A stretch of DNA of 64,000 nt from Hygrophila difformis. Lineage: Eukaryota > Streptophyta > Magnoliopsida > Lamiales > Acanthaceae. The position numbers and the translations under genes are program-made. Positions 34,101 through 45,766 of this stretch are shown here, in pieces. Numbering within the stretch: the stretch's first letter is position 1; each line of letters opens with the position of its first letter. The stretch lies in NCBI GenBank assembly GCA_030278955.1, contig JAOANR010000003.1, positions 60,009,628 to 60,073,627 on the forward strand, read 5' to 3'. The notes beneath the pieces are model-generated. The model did no database searches. It had not been told where the DNA came from and saw only the letters and a list, made by a program, of their open reading frames with translations.

Positions 34101-36620
34101 ACCAAGAATGAGCAAGGAGAAGAGGTTGCAACCAGGCCAGTGACCGGATGGAGAGTTTGTATCGATTATCGGAAGCTGAATGAGGCCACACGCAAGGACC
34201 ATTTTCCATTGCCATTCATTGATCAGATGCTTGAGAGGTTGGCAGGGAGAGCGTTTTATTGCTTTTTGGATGGTTATTCTGGTTATAATCAGATTGTTAT
34301 TTCCAGTGAGGACCATGATAAAACCACTTTCACTTGCCCGTACGGCACTTTTGCCTATCGACGGATGCCTTTTGGTTTATGCAATGCACCTGCTACTTTT
34401 CAAAGATGCATGATGTCTATTTTCTCTGAATTTATCGAAAAATGCATTGAGGTCTTCATGGATGACTTCTCTGTATATGGAGATACGTTCGAAGATTGTT
34501 TGACCAATCTTGCTAAGATTTTAAAGAGGTGTGAGGACACTAACTTGGTTTTAAATTGGGAAAAGTGCCATTTTATGGTCACTGAGGGCATAGTGTTAGG
34601 TCATCGCATTTCTCGTGCAGGCATTGAAGTTGATCCAGCCAAAGTTTCCATCATTTCTAATCTCCCTCTTCCTAACTCGATCAAATCAGTTAGGAGCTTC
34701 TTAGGGCATGCCGGTTTTTACCGGCGATTCATTAAGGATTTCTCTAAAATTGCTAAGCCGCTCACTAATCTGCTTTGTAAAGAAAATCCTTTCTTAATAA
34801 ATGAAGCGTGTGTCCAAGCCTTTGACACGCTCAAGAAGATGTTGGTTTCTGCACCGATAGTGCAACCACCCGATTGGTCAATACCTTTCGAGGTAATGTG
34901 CGATGCTAGTGGTCTCGCTGTAGGCGCAGTTCTTGGACAACATAAGGATGGGAGACATTGCGTAATTCATTACGCAAGTCATGCCCTGAATGAAGCCCAA
35001 GTTAACTACACCACAACGGAGAAAGAGATGTATGCTGTAGTCTTCGCGTTCGACAAGTTCAGACAGTACCTAATAGGTACAAAGACCATAGTATACACCG
35101 ATCATACAGCATTGAGATACTTGTTTAGCAAACAAGATGCAAAACCTCGATTAATCAGGTGGGTACTTCTGTTGCAAGAATTCGACATCATAATAAAAGA
35201 TAGGCGAGGTCGAGATAATGGTGCTGCTGACCACTTATCTCGATTAGATAATGATAAAAAGGAAAAAGCCGTCAATGAGGATTTCCCGGACGAACAGTTG
35301 TTCGCGTTGCATCTGCATAATCAAGCTTGTCCATGGTTTTCCGACATTGCTAACTTCTTGGCATGCGGAATAACCCCCCAGTTTTCGAATTATCATCAGA
35401 GGAATAAGTTCAAACGAGATGTATTAAGTTACTTCTGGGAAGAACCTTATCTCTTCAAACACTGCCCTGATTTAATAATCAGGCGATGTGTGACCGAGCA
35501 TGAAGCTTATCAAATTGTCAGAAAATGCCATGAATCAGAATATGGAGGTCACCATGGTCCCGCTCGAACGGCCCACAAGGTCCTCGAATGTGGATTTTAT
35601 TGGCCTCACATCTATGAGGATTGCAGGACATTTGTTAAGGGCTGTGACAGATGCCAAAGATTAGGAAACATCTCCAAGAGGGATGAGATGCCTCAAAAGG
35701 GGATTCTCACACTTGAGATCTTTGATGTATGGGGCATTGACTTCATGGGACCGTTTCCACCATCTGGTGGAAACTACTACATCTTGGTAGCTGTCGATTA
35801 CGTATCCAAATGGGTCGAGGCTGTCGCATTACCAACCAATGATGGTAGCCAAGTCATCAAGTTCCTCAAGAACAACATTTTCAGTCGATTTGGCGTACCT
35901 AGGGTGGTGATATCTGATGGAGGAACACACTTTATTAATAAAGCTTTTGAAACTTTAATGAGTAAAAATGGGATCCTCCATAAGATAGGCACGCCTTATC
36001 ATCCCCAGACTAGTGGTCAAGTCGAAGTATCCAATCGCGAAATCAAACACATACTCGAAGCCACTGTCGGGATAACCCGTAAGGATTGGGCACGTAAGCT
36101 CAATGATGCTCTATGGGCATACCGCACAGCATATAAGACTCCCATCGGGATGTCTCCATATAGGCTGGTCTTCGGAAAAGCCTGTCATTTGCCTGTAGAG
36201 CTAGAGCATAAAGCTTACTGGGCCGTTAAAACGCTTAACTTCGATCCGAAAGTTGCTCAGAGCAAACGTAAGTTGGACCTCAATGAAATTGAGGAAATAC
36301 GAGCGCAAGCTTATGAAAGCTCTCGAATTTACAAGGAGCGGACCCAGAAGTTGCACGATCGCCGGATCAAACCTAAGTATTTCTACGTTGGTCAACATGT
36401 GCTATTATTCAATACTAGGTTGAAGCTGTTCCCCGGAAAGCTCAAATCTAGATGGGAAGGACCACATGAAGTACTAGAGGTGTTCAAAAATGGAGCTGTC
36501 AGGATTCGAACTGGCAGGGGCGATATAGTGGTGAATGGACAACGATTGAAAGAGTACCTCGGACAGTTCGATCCGGAGAAAGAAAGCCAAGCAGTGGCAG
36601 ACCCGGCTTACACTCAATAA
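31200..36620 (+). CDS. Athila-type gag-pol polyprotein
   Basis: One open frame of 1806 aa. The gag domain is at about 10-150 ([29 protein letters not shown]). A CCHC-like knuckle [13 protein letters not shown] lies near 254, followed by Gln/Asn-rich low complexity. Aspartic protease [12 protein letters not shown] is near 618. Reverse transcriptase with [10 protein letters not shown] and catalytic FMDD is near 1085. RNase H with FEVMCDASG and TDHTALRYL lies at about 1235-1350. Integrase has an H-H-C-C zinc finger near 1445-1480 and D, D, E residues in [15 protein letters not shown] and GQVEVSNRE. Sequence and PBS place it in the Athila lineage. All catalytic residues are present, so the element could be autonomous if the upstream TAG is tolerated. 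Confidence 0.92.
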   Translation: MQPILEPYLNIPGQAPFLARNFELKPALINLVQSNQFAGASHEDPHDHLQTFLELCDTIKNRDVPANTIRLRLFPFSLTSGARTWYKSLPVNQKSTWEDVIRNFLAKYFPESKVDECRSKIAEFKMKPDESLYDAKERFFNLLRKCPQHGFHDWERLRKFYSGLTPAWKSMLDAAGGQHLLYIPMDQAWAKIEAMSVNRSVLTDDGNPTPPRGLCVVGTVEKSDIEKLQEQVAALSVNQGVGSSAQGQQTDVICGLCQGAHATDTCEQVTAESCNYAGAFPNRHPNLSYSNNNALNSHLLNKPQQQQFNPQQNQGFNQNRGQHFQNPGFQPQIQQRPPQNFQNFQPNQNFQPQFVPNQGQWNQNQQQNQNQNQKPPSRLENMMTDFITSQKEINNQLQASIRNVETQVTQMANEMQKRDKGTLPSTAEKNPQCKAITLKSGRVLAGPKGADTGAEFEEDDIVDNAGKEADNGNEAEKETAEMQTEAAPETAETDKGTGEGTTSFPSPPKIANNKYMPRIPYPARLKNKEHDLKFKKFLQRLKSVEITIPLTEMISEMPIYAKFLKELISGKRQVEQEEVIILNSTCSAIVQRRMPEKKEDPGCCTLPVQFGKAKVSMGLCDLGSSINVMPLAMAVRLKLGEIQPVKMRLQLADRSITQPVGILKDVVVKTGQVLFPVDFIVLDIEEDSEMPLILGRPFLATGGALIDAKSGKVTLRVDGEEIIFDMEKLQKFPNDSSCFSFENVIVREEPDSELDCEMMLDEPSKQVLKPAGVEHKGCKAVHFADPETGDLEEFDGIDFHDDANQEEEEDPVLMQDPEGKSVLPLPNSRKLLPSVECPPELELKTLPDHLKYAFLAEHKKLPVIVSAKLSQEQENALVVVLKKHVHAIGWTISDIKGISPSICMHRILMEEEFKPSRQPQRRLNPLMQEVVRKEVIKLLDAGIIYPISDSKWVSPVQVVPKRGGMCITKNEQGEEVATRPVTGWRVCIDYRKLNEATRKDHFPLPFIDQMLERLAGRAFYCFLDGYSGYNQIVISSEDHDKTTFTCPYGTFAYRRMPFGLCNAPATFQRCMMSIFSEFIEKCIEVFMDDFSVYGDTFEDCLTNLAKILKRCEDTNLVLNWEKCHFMVTEGIVLGHRISRAGIEVDPAKVSIISNLPLPNSIKSVRSFLGHAGFYRRFIKDFSKIAKPLTNLLCKENPFLINEACVQAFDTLKKMLVSAPIVQPPDWSIPFEVMCDASGLAVGAVLGQHKDGRHCVIHYASHALNEAQVNYTTTEKEMYAVVFAFDKFRQYLIGTKTIVYTDHTALRYLFSKQDAKPRLIRWVLLLQEFDIIIKDRRGRDNGAADHLSRLDNDKKEKAVNEDFPDEQLFALHLHNQACPWFSDIANFLACGITPQFSNYHQRNKFKRDVLSYFWEEPYLFKHCPDLIIRRCVTEHEAYQIVRKCHESEYGGHHGPARTAHKVLECGFYWPHIYEDCRTFVKGCDRCQRLGNISKRDEMPQKGILTLEIFDVWGIDFMGPFPPSGGNYYILVAVDYVSKWVEAVALPTNDGSQVIKFLKNNIFSRFGVPRVVISDGGTHFINKAFETLMSKNGILHKIGTPYHPQTSGQVEVSNREIKHILEATVGITRKDWARKLNDALWAYRTAYKTPIGMSPYRLVFGKACHLPVELEHKAYWAVKTLNFDPKVAQSKRKLDLNEIEEIRAQAYESSRIYKERTQKLHDRRIKPKYFYVGQHVLLFNTRLKLFPGKLKSRWEGPHEVLEVFKNGAVRIRTGRGDIVVNGQRLKEYLGQFDPEKESQAVADPAYTQ

Positions 36621-36738
36621 GAAACAGCATTTAAAAATACAAAAATTTCAGTCTATATATATAGTATATATTTGCAGTATTTATTTCATGGCAAGAAAGT
36701 ATCCAAAGATCAATTAAACATTTAGAGTACTAAGACTC

Positions 36739-36758
36739 TAAATGTGAGGATGTTGATA
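36739..36758 (+). repeat. PPT/LTR-junction copy 1
   Basis: TAAATGTGAGGATGTTGATA sits 119 bp after the pol stop and is identical to the true 3' LTR junction at 41077-41096. The last five bases, TGATA, are the first five of the LTR. Confidence 0.8.
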
Positions 36759-37435
36759 TTTGGAGAAAATCTAATGCGTCTTATTTGTCTGTCTTGCAGA
36801 AGTTCGGAACCACCAAAAAGAGGAGCAGATAACAGTAACACGGAAAACCAGGTTCTTGGTTGGATTAGTTCTATAAATTTGAGAAAATGTTCTCGGGAAT
36901 TGAAGAAATTCAAGACCCGAAACCAAATTCACAGATAAATTGGAACTGACCCAACCTAATTTTATGCAAGTGGATTATTTAATTTTCAGCCCAGCATTTT
37001 GAATCTACTTGGACTAAATTTATTCAGCCCAAGTCAAATAAAATGGACGCAGGCCCAATACCACACTCGGGCCCAGTCCAAGAAAAATTTGAAAATTTAA
37101 AATCCTTTGTCGCGGAAGGACCTTTGTCGCGATGTCATGCATCGCGACCAGGCCCTACTCCGCGACAAACTCCCTTTTCCTTCTAAACCATTTCCCCACA
37201 TCTTGTCGCGAAGCACCTTGTCGCGGAGCATGACTCCGCGACCAGCCCCTGCTCCGCGACATGATTTGCGTTGACTGTCTCCATACTGAACTTTGTCGCG
37301 ATGGCCTTGTCGCGGAGCATGACTCCGCGACCAACCCTCAACTCCGCGACCACCCTAATGTCGCTATGTCTTGTCGCGGAACCTTGTTCCGCGACAAAGT
37401 CTCGGATTCCGCGACAAAAGTTCAAGTATTTATAA
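36754..37435 (+). promoter_or_regulatory. Internal U3-like promoter module upstream of the F-box gene
   Basis: It starts with a copy of the PPT/LTR junction (TAAATGTGAGGATGTTGATA at 36739-36758, identical over 20 bases to 41077-41096). GGCCCA-rich DNA follows, then a cluster of about 14 TTGTCGCG/CGCGACAA words (37106-37420), then a TATA-like box TATTTATAA at 37427-37435. In the LTR the hairpin cluster begins at +306 and the TATA box at +619; here they are at +352 and +673. Both clusters follow AGGCCCAAT and open with CTTTGTCGCGGAAG. I infer a diverged copy of the U3 region that drives the downstream gene. Confidence 0.6.
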
Positions 37436-37583
37436 CCCCCCCACCCCCTCCAGTTTCTTTCCACCTCCCTCCTGTCATTTCAACTTCTTTCAGTTTCTTT
37501 ATCTTCTCCTCCCCCATTTTTCTCTCATCCGAACGAACACCACGTGTTCTTCGCACTCTTGCACGCCATTTCTAAGGGAAACT

Positions 37584-39393
37584 ATGGACCGATTTCATGG
37601 ACCCCTCCCAATCCTTGGACCCGTGCCTAGACCCGAGCCAAGGAGGAGAGGGTAAACCCTATTTTCACCATGGACATAGCCCCCCTTCGGACCCCTTAGT
37701 TCTCTTGTTTATTTTATTTTGTTGTGTTCGTGGTGTGGTGTTGTTAGTGTGCACATCTAACTTCAGATTTTTGGAGGTTTTGAGTGCTCTCGGTTTTGAG
37801 CACCATTTTGAAGTTTTTGAGAACCTGTTTTGGAAACTGACTAAGGGTGTTAAAACTGATTAATGGATAAGATTTTTGAAGTTTAAAACTGGAAAGAACA
37901 AACTGATAAACATTTGGGTATTGTTTCGAATATCTTGATATTATTGGTTTGATTGATCCTGATGTGATGTGCACAGTGTGGGTGGTGTAATAAAGATGGA
38001 AGATCTTTTTGGGCACATTTGTTCTCAGGTTAGAAATCTCATGGGAATAAATGTTTGTTTGTTTATGGAAACATAGTACAAACACCCAATAGGAAGCTTC
38101 CACTTTTAATAAAAGCAACCTTTTAGAAAAAGACAAAAAGAGCTATTTTTGTTTAATGTTTGACTTGAGTTTCGTTCCCAATGGAACACTAGTGTGAGTA
38201 AGATAGCAGTATTTTGTCACCTAACTGCTATCCTTCTCAAAAATCCAAAATGGGACCACTCACATCCCACTTTTATTAAATAAAACAAGTCAACCATTTT
38301 TAAAATTAAAAACAGTGTTTGCAAATTTTTGGATGCTAAAACTGTCCAAACAGTCCAAGCTATTCAGAAACAGCAGATCCGTTCCGCCACGTCTCCATTG
38401 CACATTCCAATATTCGAGCATTCCATTTCCATCTATCCATCTCATTCCACTTCCAACAAGTGCCTCGGACTTGTTCAATAAACTGAAAACTTTTAGGCCC
38501 TATGGCCCATTAAAAAGATTTTAGGCCCAATGGCCAATTTTATTTTATTTTGGGCTCTTTAGCCCATTTAAAACCAAATATTATTTACATGTGCTTTAAA
38601 TTAAAAATTCAAGTCGGAAATTTAATAATCTCACATCTAGAGCAAAGCTCTAAATGTGAGGATGTTGGTTTCTAAACTTGAATAATTTCCGAAAATTATA
38701 AAAATTGGATTCATCACTTCCTATCTTTTCAGGGACAATCTTCCAAACCCAGACCCTGCACCCGAAGGAACCCATCTGCTGGACTTACCCCTCGAGCTCC
38801 TGGGTGAGATCCTCTCTCGCGTAGGAGAAAACGACATCAGTGAAGCCTTCAAAGCACAGCAAACCTGCAAGAAATTCAGGGATGCCGGAAACCTCTCCAT
38901 CGTCTACAAACGATGCGAGGTCAACACATCCACTATAAAGAGAGGGCGGGAGTACTATCGTTGGGAGAAGCGGAGATTCCTTCGGACATGCGACCAGGCT
39001 GGAAACCACAATCTCCAAATCATTCCAGCAATGTTGGCATTTGCAGAGGGGAATGAGGAGCAAGCCTATGAACTGCTACGCCTGGGGATCGAGGACAATC
39101 ATAAAGCGACAATCTTTGCCCGCGGATTGATGCTTATGAGTAAGACAGATGAAAGCCAAGTTGAGCAGGGAATCAGAATGATCGACAGGATGGTAACAGA
39201 TCGATCAGTCTTTCGGTATACGTCCCTCAACGTTCTCGCTTGGATAACTGATCACCCAGACAACCCACAACTGTGGGCAGGCCAAGGAGTCAGAGTCTAT
39301 TGCCCAGAATGGCATGCACCTCTGAGAAACCGTGACTGGTGCCTGCGTTGTGAGCTTTCCAGCTGTGTCCTCTGGCTCCGATACATGCCCTGA
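37584..39393 (+). CDS. F-box protein gene carried inside the Athila-type element
   Basis: Two exons, 37584-37651 and 38733-39393, with a 1081-bp intron (GG|GTAAAC and CTATCTTTTCAG|GG). The phases close on a Gly codon, giving 242 aa. Exon 1 encodes a short Pro/Arg-rich leader beginning MDRFHGPLPILGP. Exon 2 opens with an F-box (LLDLPLELLGEILSRVG, then AFKAQQTCKKFRDAG, residues about 36-70). A helical repeat-like region follows (FAEGNEEQAYELLRLGIED, GIRMIDRM), then a Cys-rich tail ending RDWCLRCELSSCVLWLRYMP. The layout resembles small plant F-box proteins of the At2g35280 type. F-box proteins recruit targets to SCF ubiquitin ligases through SKP1; no target can be inferred. It lies in sense orientation between pol and the 3' LTR. 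The first ATG after the TATA-like box is the start used. No frameshift or stop is seen. Confidence 0.75.
38648..38667 (+). repeat. PPT/LTR-junction copy 2, within the F-box intron
   Basis: CTCTAAATGTGAGGATGTTG is identical to 36736-36755. It lies 65 bp upstream of exon 2 of the F-box gene. Confidence 0.8.
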
Positions 39394-41076
39394 AGAAGAA
39401 AGGAAGAAGCATGAATCCGAATTTACCCTGCTTTATTTTATTTCCAGTCTATTAGCAGTATTTGCAAGGGATTTTCTCCTTTTGTGTGTGCAGGTTTGTA
39501 TCAACTGCACGAGAATCCCTTGCCTCGGATGTATTTAATTGCTTTCCCTAAAATTGGAACTCAACTTTTGAGACCACTGAACAATTCTTTACTGCTTTCC
39601 TTTGAAAAGATGTCTGTACAGTCCGAGATGAATAAGTGACTGTCAGACCAAAAATATGCTGTTGACATACTCAGTATGTCAGCAGTGCTTCTTTACTGCT
39701 TTCAATTAAATAACCAGCAAAAATATGCATAAACTTGCTCTAAATTCACAGGTTGAATTTAGGCTTGTGATTAAATTTTCGAACTTTTAAATTGGGATAA
39801 TATAATTGAGAACATGCATGAAATGAATTCCTGAGGTTTTGAGCTATAAAAATTCAATGATGCGATCAGCTTATTGGGTAATAAATCTGCATGTTAGAGA
39901 TTTCGATTGAATAAAGTGTTAGAATTAAGCTTGGATTAAATTTGAGAATATTGTATGACATGAATCAACCATTCCATGTGAGATTTGAGCCATGAGTCAT
40001 TTTTACTCATTCTTTTCTTTGATGTGTGAAAATCATTTTGATTAAAGGAAACTAGAACTTGCGATTGGGACCGATTCAAGACCATGCCATATTCCCGAAA
40101 TCGAGTATATGATCAAGGCACTTAGAAAAACCCAAATTTTTGGCCTTCGTTTGAAATCCAAACCCAAAAATATTTTCCCTTTAGGATTAACCAACTTGAG
40201 CCTATAAGCCTAATTTTTCTTTGAAGCCCTCTATATTATTCCTAGCCTTACAAAAAGACCAAGAAATTCAAACCCAAGTGTGCAAGGATAAATCCGATCA
40301 AGGCATTACAGTTTGTGATCATCATGAAAACTATAAATCGGTATTCTATAAACCGATTCAAAAAAAAAAAAAAAAAAAAAAAAAAGAGATGTTGAATTCC
40401 AGTCAACAACACATAAATTGCAAATGACAAAGCAAATTAGACATAGTCTAATGTCAATGCAATAAGAAAAGAGAAAAGCAAAAGAGAGAAACATTGATGA
40501 TCATGAATTTTAAATAAAAAAAAAAAAATGCCAAGTTATGATGGAATTAATTCTTGCCACTTCTTAGCCCAATAATTCCCTTTTCCCACCTAATGTTACA
40601 ACCGTACGCCCCGTTATAACCCTTAAATAAGACCTCGTGATCTCGATTTGAAGAAATGAGCCGGTGGCGAGTTGGTCTGATTGCAAGCTTATGGGATAAT
40701 TTAATTAAATTTGATTTTGAGCGTTCATGATTAAACCCCAATTGAGAGTGAGTGAATTCTCCGATTCTCTTATAAGTGAGGCCTTTTCTCATTACACATG
40801 TTCGTGTCATACCTTAATTCTAATTTTTAATCTTTGCATCTTTCAAACATGATATTCATGAAGGATTGATAATAATGTTTGATTTGTAGGCCTGATATAG
40901 TGAGCAAGTATCATTTCATTAAACACTGCAATCAAGGGAATTCAACACTTGTAGTTTTTGATTGTTTTATCCCAATTCAAAAAGGATGTGATTTATGAAG
41001 CCACGAAAATGAATTGAATATGTAGAGTCCGTGTTCCTAGGAACATTGACTCTGACTGCTCGGGGACGATCAGTAT
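39394..41076. other. 3' internal region of the Athila-type element after the F-box gene
   Basis: No gene seen. It holds the likely 3' UTR of the F-box transcript, with two CTTTACTGCTTTC words at 39587 and 39691, and a 26-bp A run at 40360-40385. The latter could be the tail of an older retroposed insert, but I found no flanking duplication. Confidence 0.5.
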
Positions 41077-41091
41077 TAAATGTGAGGATGT
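41077..41091 (+). other. Polypurine-tract-like sequence at the 3' LTR
   Basis: TAAATGTGAGGATGT directly precedes the 3' LTR. It is purine-rich and in the position of the plus-strand primer; related Athila-type elements carry a similar GTGAGGA/GTGGGGA word there. Confidence 0.65.
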
Positions 41092-44000
41092 TGATAATGG
41101 CCAAAAATGACCATTATTTTCAATCCATTTCCGTGTCTTGAACGGGCATTTGATCGCATTCCGGTCTTACATTAAGTAAGAAAGCAGTCGAATTGGACTG
41201 ATTTATGCATAATTGTAAAAATAATAAGCTGGTGTGAAAAAGACATAAATATGTAATTTTATTACATATTTATGTTAGAAAAATCCAAAAACATGAGAAA
41301 AAAGAAAAGGAAACAAAAAGATGGGAAAAAGATAGAAAAGCCCACAACAAGAATATTTTTGGCCCATCAGGCCCAATCCAGCAGGCCCAGGTAGACCTTT
41401 GTCGCGGAAGCCCTTGGCGCGATGCAGTGTTCCGCGACAAAGGCATACTCCGCGACCAACTGGCCCCAAATGAAGAGGAGACCAGCCAAGCCCCTGGCGC
41501 GATGACCCTTGTCGCGATAGCATGACTCCGCGACAAAAGCCCATTCCGCGACCAAGATGCGCAAATAGAGACACAAGACCCAGTCGAGAAGCCTTGCCAC
41601 ATGCAGTGTGTTCCGCGACCAACTTGATGTTCCGAGACAAGCTGTGATGTGTGTGATGTCTTAAGACACAATGGGCTAGAATCAAGGCCCATGGGCTTAG
41701 GGTTACACTTCTATAAATATGAGGTGTCTCCCATGAGCTAAGGGTTGGACAGTTGGAAGTTTGAATTTGAGAGTTCTTGAAGGCAAGCTTAGGAGTTCTT
41801 CCTTAGGTAGAGTAGTTAGGTTTATTTTTATGTATTATTTAATTTTTGCACTTAGTTTAGTTTAGATTAGTGTTTTACTGTTCACAGTGCTTAGATAGCC
41901 ATTTTTATACTATGTTTTGGTTTCTAAACTCTTGTTTTAGGGTTTGTAATACCCAAACCATGGGTATTAACGACACCCCTTCAATAATATGGGAAAACAT
42001 TCATCATTTGTGTCCCAAATCATGAAATGGGTCTCACACCCCATGGATTTATGCTTTCTTTTTCATTTTGGGGTCATTTGACCCCCATTTTGTTATTTTT
42101 TATGTTTACTGTTAGCATATTATGGATAATGTTGTGTGGATGTGTGATCAAACCCTAGATTAGGATTCCTGCTTTATTTTAACATCCTGCTCAGTCTTGT
42201 TATTTTTGTTTAAGCATGTTCTTCCTTATTTTGAATGTTTCTTGCTCATTTTTAGCTTAGAATAGCTTTTTGATCTGAAATAGGGTGAGATCACGCTGTT
42301 TGCATGCCACTGTTCATTTCTGCTTTTTCTGACTTTTGTCCTGAACCACCTTGGGCGCCAACCGCCTTCTGGCGCGGAGCCACGTTCCGCGACAGAGTGG
42401 CAGTTCCGCGACCAAGGTGTTTCAAGACACTTGTCTCTATAATTTAAAACCCTTTGTCGCGGAATACCTTGTCGCGGAGCCACGTTCCGCGACAAAACTG
42501 TCCATGCATAGCGACAAAGGAGCCAAACTCTTGCATTTTGTCTTCATGGCTTCTTGTCGCGGAATCATCCTGTCGCGGAGCCACGTTCCGCGACAAAAAT
42601 CCCATTCCGAGACAGAAAAATTATGCCATGTTTCTTAGCCTTTGAACACTTTGTCGCGGAACACCTTGTCGCGGAACCACGTTCCGCGACAAAATCTCCA
42701 CGCATAGCGACAAAGGTTCAAATGCCTTAGAATTTTATTAAAACACTTTGTCGCGATGTCACCCTTGTCGCGGAGCCACGTTCCGCGACAAAACCTTGCA
42801 TAGCGACAAAGAGGCGTTATGCTGCCAAAAATTCTAAAAACTTGTCGGGATGTCCATGTCGCGGATCTCGGTCCGCGACAACATTTATGATATAGCGACA
42901 AGATTTCTATCCTTCTATTTAATCGCAAACAAATTTCATTCTCCCTCTATTTTATATTGCAACACTCACATCATAGCCCCACGGGTTACGATGTAACATT
43001 CTGGAATTGCAATGTAGGGTGTTATGCTGCCCAGATTTTGATTCTCCATTTGCATCACTTAACTGATTGAACCCTTGACTCATTAATGATTAAAGATTGA
43101 GATTAGCAATAATCAAACTCCAACAATCATCATGATTAAAGGACCTTTGTTCAATTGCCATTAAAACACTCTTGTATAAACAAAATCCTTGATGGCTTAA
43201 ACAGATAATCTGGACTGTAATTAATTCTGGTGGGAAGGATTATTTAAGACCATTACATGTGGACCCGATCCACAACCTTGCATGAGAAACCAATGTCTCT
43301 CATACAATGGATCTTCTTTTGCTTCTTGTTTATTTTGTCTTTGTGTATTGTGTGGAACCATTAGTAAAGAATACATCAGAATAATGTTGGCGGGTACTCC
43401 CTCATGGATAACTAGCTCGTATTCTGGGTATTAGTTACTAATCGTTATTTTGCATGGTCTGAATGGCTATCAGTGGAAGCCTTGGCGGTTCGCCCATTCG
43501 GGGTTATAATAGCTGCTCAACTGATTCCCATCCAGATACAGTTTTATTTTTGTTATCTTAATTTCCAAACCCAAATTCCAATCTATAATGGGAGTCAGTT
43601 GGCATCAGTCAATGCTAACTGATGATCATTATAGAAGGGAAGCATGTAGGTTTTTATCCGAATTCACAGACAGCGGAGGCCCAACTGGTGTTGACACCAT
43701 CATTATAGGGTCTAAGCTGTCTAAATTCGCTCCATCCGAGTGATTGGGAAATTGGACAGTAGATGTTTACAGTCCACCTGATCATTCTGCCATTACTTTG
43801 GTACCTTGACCATTCCATTTTGTGTTTCGCCTTCTGTCTAGACCCGCTTTTATATTTTGGGTCAATTAATTTTACACTTCCATATATCCTTATGCATGAT
43901 AATATTATGTACTGTTGTGGTCTGTAATTATTTTGGGATCCTTCCCTTGGACAATAGAAGTCTAGATCTTAAACAGATATTGCTTTATAAACTTCCAACA

Positions 44001-45761
44001 AAAACCTCTTTATAAAATCCGGATCTGAGTAAGGGATAAATTCTTCAGTTATGACTAATTCATATTCTATCAAGGGTTATATTTTGGGAATTAAGAAGCA
44101 GATTCAGCGATTAGGTCTCGTCTAGACTGAAAGGGTCTGTGTTTTAACTGAGAATCTAGTACCTGACAGGGAATGATTTTCAAATCCATTATTTTCCAAA
44201 ATTGCTGGTTGATGGAAATGTAAGATTAAGTGCTACACCGAGATGGGGTCCACTTGGATTCAAATACAGTGTAGTAACTAATCTTAGAGGAACATCATCC
44301 AGGCCTTGGTTATTTTCCAAGATAGGGTTGAGTTTTCTTTCAACTGCTATCTTCTTCTGCCAAAGCCTACTTTTGAGTCCTGAGTGAGTGCATCCGGAAC
44401 GAACTAATTGATTAGCTCGTTTCATTAGTTTGTATCTCATAATCACCCGGAAGGAAGTGAACACATTAGTGGTTCACCGAGAGCCGGGAATTCTTGATCC
44501 ATCCTCCTTCATTCTGACGGGGAGCTGTCTTTTACTACCAGGGTCAGATTTTCAAAACCTCCGAGTGATAGGTTTTAAATGCTTTCTTTACTGCTTTCTT
44601 TTAGTCGCTTTCATTAGAGGTCACTCGGTTGAATTGAGAGTTGTGTAACTGTTACTAGGATTGACAGTTAAGTGATAGTTTAGGACTTGATTTAAATCTT
44701 TGGGTGTGACATGGGAGAATGATAGTGGTACTTGGCATTTCAATAAATGATGTGTCGGGTGTTGCTTATCCACCACAGATGAAGTAACATACCCAGGCCA
44801 GGGCAGTTACGAATCTGTGGTATCTTAGAATTTGTGGTCTTAGGAACATGTAAACTCATATTGCAAGTACCTGTCTGTTAAAGGGAAAGCCTTATTGAGA
44901 GCATGAGAATTAGCTATCTGAAAGAAATATCCCAAACAAAGATCTGCGTATAAAAATGGAAGTTTAATATTGCTATATCTCGCTCTTGTCCAATCTTCAT
45001 TTCTTTCTTCCTGTCCTTTCTGTCCACATTGTGACTCAACTTCACGGTTGGCACAATGCTCCTTTTCCCTGCTTTCGTAGATAATATTTACTGCATTCTT
45101 AGAATAATTCTTATCCGCTTTCTAAAATAGATTTATTTGCTTTATAGATTAATTTAACTGCTTTCTAGACCTAATTTACATTCATGTCAGTAGTTATTAA
45201 TCACCTTTCAAACCTATTGAGCAATACGAATGGAAAATCTAGTAAAACGACGTGGGACCTGCTTCTATCGCACATCCTCCAGTGAACGATCCGGTCTTAC
45301 TATAAATTACTGCAATTTTTGACACCGTGCGCTTTCGGGCCACAGTTTCTTAAACACGAGCAATAAAAAACATGACTACTTATAAATATATCCCTAATCA
45401 CAACTCCGCCATCATAAATTGGTTTCATTAATAAAACTTAAACCAGGACCATGATTTTTCGGAAAATACTCATGTAGTGGGAACTTGCCAAAAAGTTTCA
45501 TGGCAGGAACTCTCATGCCAAGAATTGATGAGAAGCATCATGGCATACTTGCCGGGGATCCTCAGTGTGACAGGCTGATGGTCAACCTATCCCGGCTATG
45601 CCATTTGAAATTAAAGCACCACACTTGAGTAATAAAAAGACTAATAATCTGGATATATCCCTAAACCCTTTCCCGTGAATCATAACTCTCTTCATGTAAT
45701 AAATCTAACCTGGTATATTTTTAAGAAAATGCTCGTGGGACGGAAATTGTCAAAAGTTTCA
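41092..45761 (+). repeat. 3' LTR of the Athila-type element (4670 bp)
   Basis: Nearly identical to the 5' LTR. It lacks 43 bp present at about 30297-30340 of the 5' LTR. The deletion falls between two GCCAT words, consistent with slippage or template switching at a 5-bp microhomology. Confidence 0.95.
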
Positions 45762-45766
45762 CGTGC

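Larger units (their letters stand above)
25786..45761 (+). mobile_element. Ty3/gypsy Athila-type element (20 kb) nested in the Tat pol gene, carrying an F-box gene
   Basis: A complete insertion of 19,976 bp is flanked by CGTGC (25781-25785 and 45762-45766). LTRs are 4713 and 4670 bp. The PBS TGGCGCCGTTGCCGGGGA (tRNA-Asp type, usual in Athila) directly follows the 5' LTR. Gag-pro-RT-RH-IN is in one frame apart from one in-frame TAG near the N-terminus. Downstream of pol, instead of a recognisable env-like frame, there is a two-exon F-box gene behind a U3-like module. By eye the LTRs differ at 28313/43617, 29346/44652 and 30211/45517 (approximate positions) plus one 43-bp deletion, so insertion is very recent. 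Confidence 0.92.

Noticed and set aside
36744..36938. 64-aa frame after pol with an acceptor-like TTTGTCTGTCTTGCAG, as a start of an env-like gene
   Set aside because: The frame is short, ends before any hydrophobic or conserved segment, and no donor partner is evident. The acceptor may be chance.
40360..40385. 26-base A run as the end of a retroposed gene
   Set aside because: No flanking duplication and no recognisable coding sequence upstream within the element.
45675..45766. ATG at 45675 as start of an integrase protein
   Set aside because: This start lies in the Athila 3' LTR; native pol sequence begins only after the target duplication at 45762-45766.
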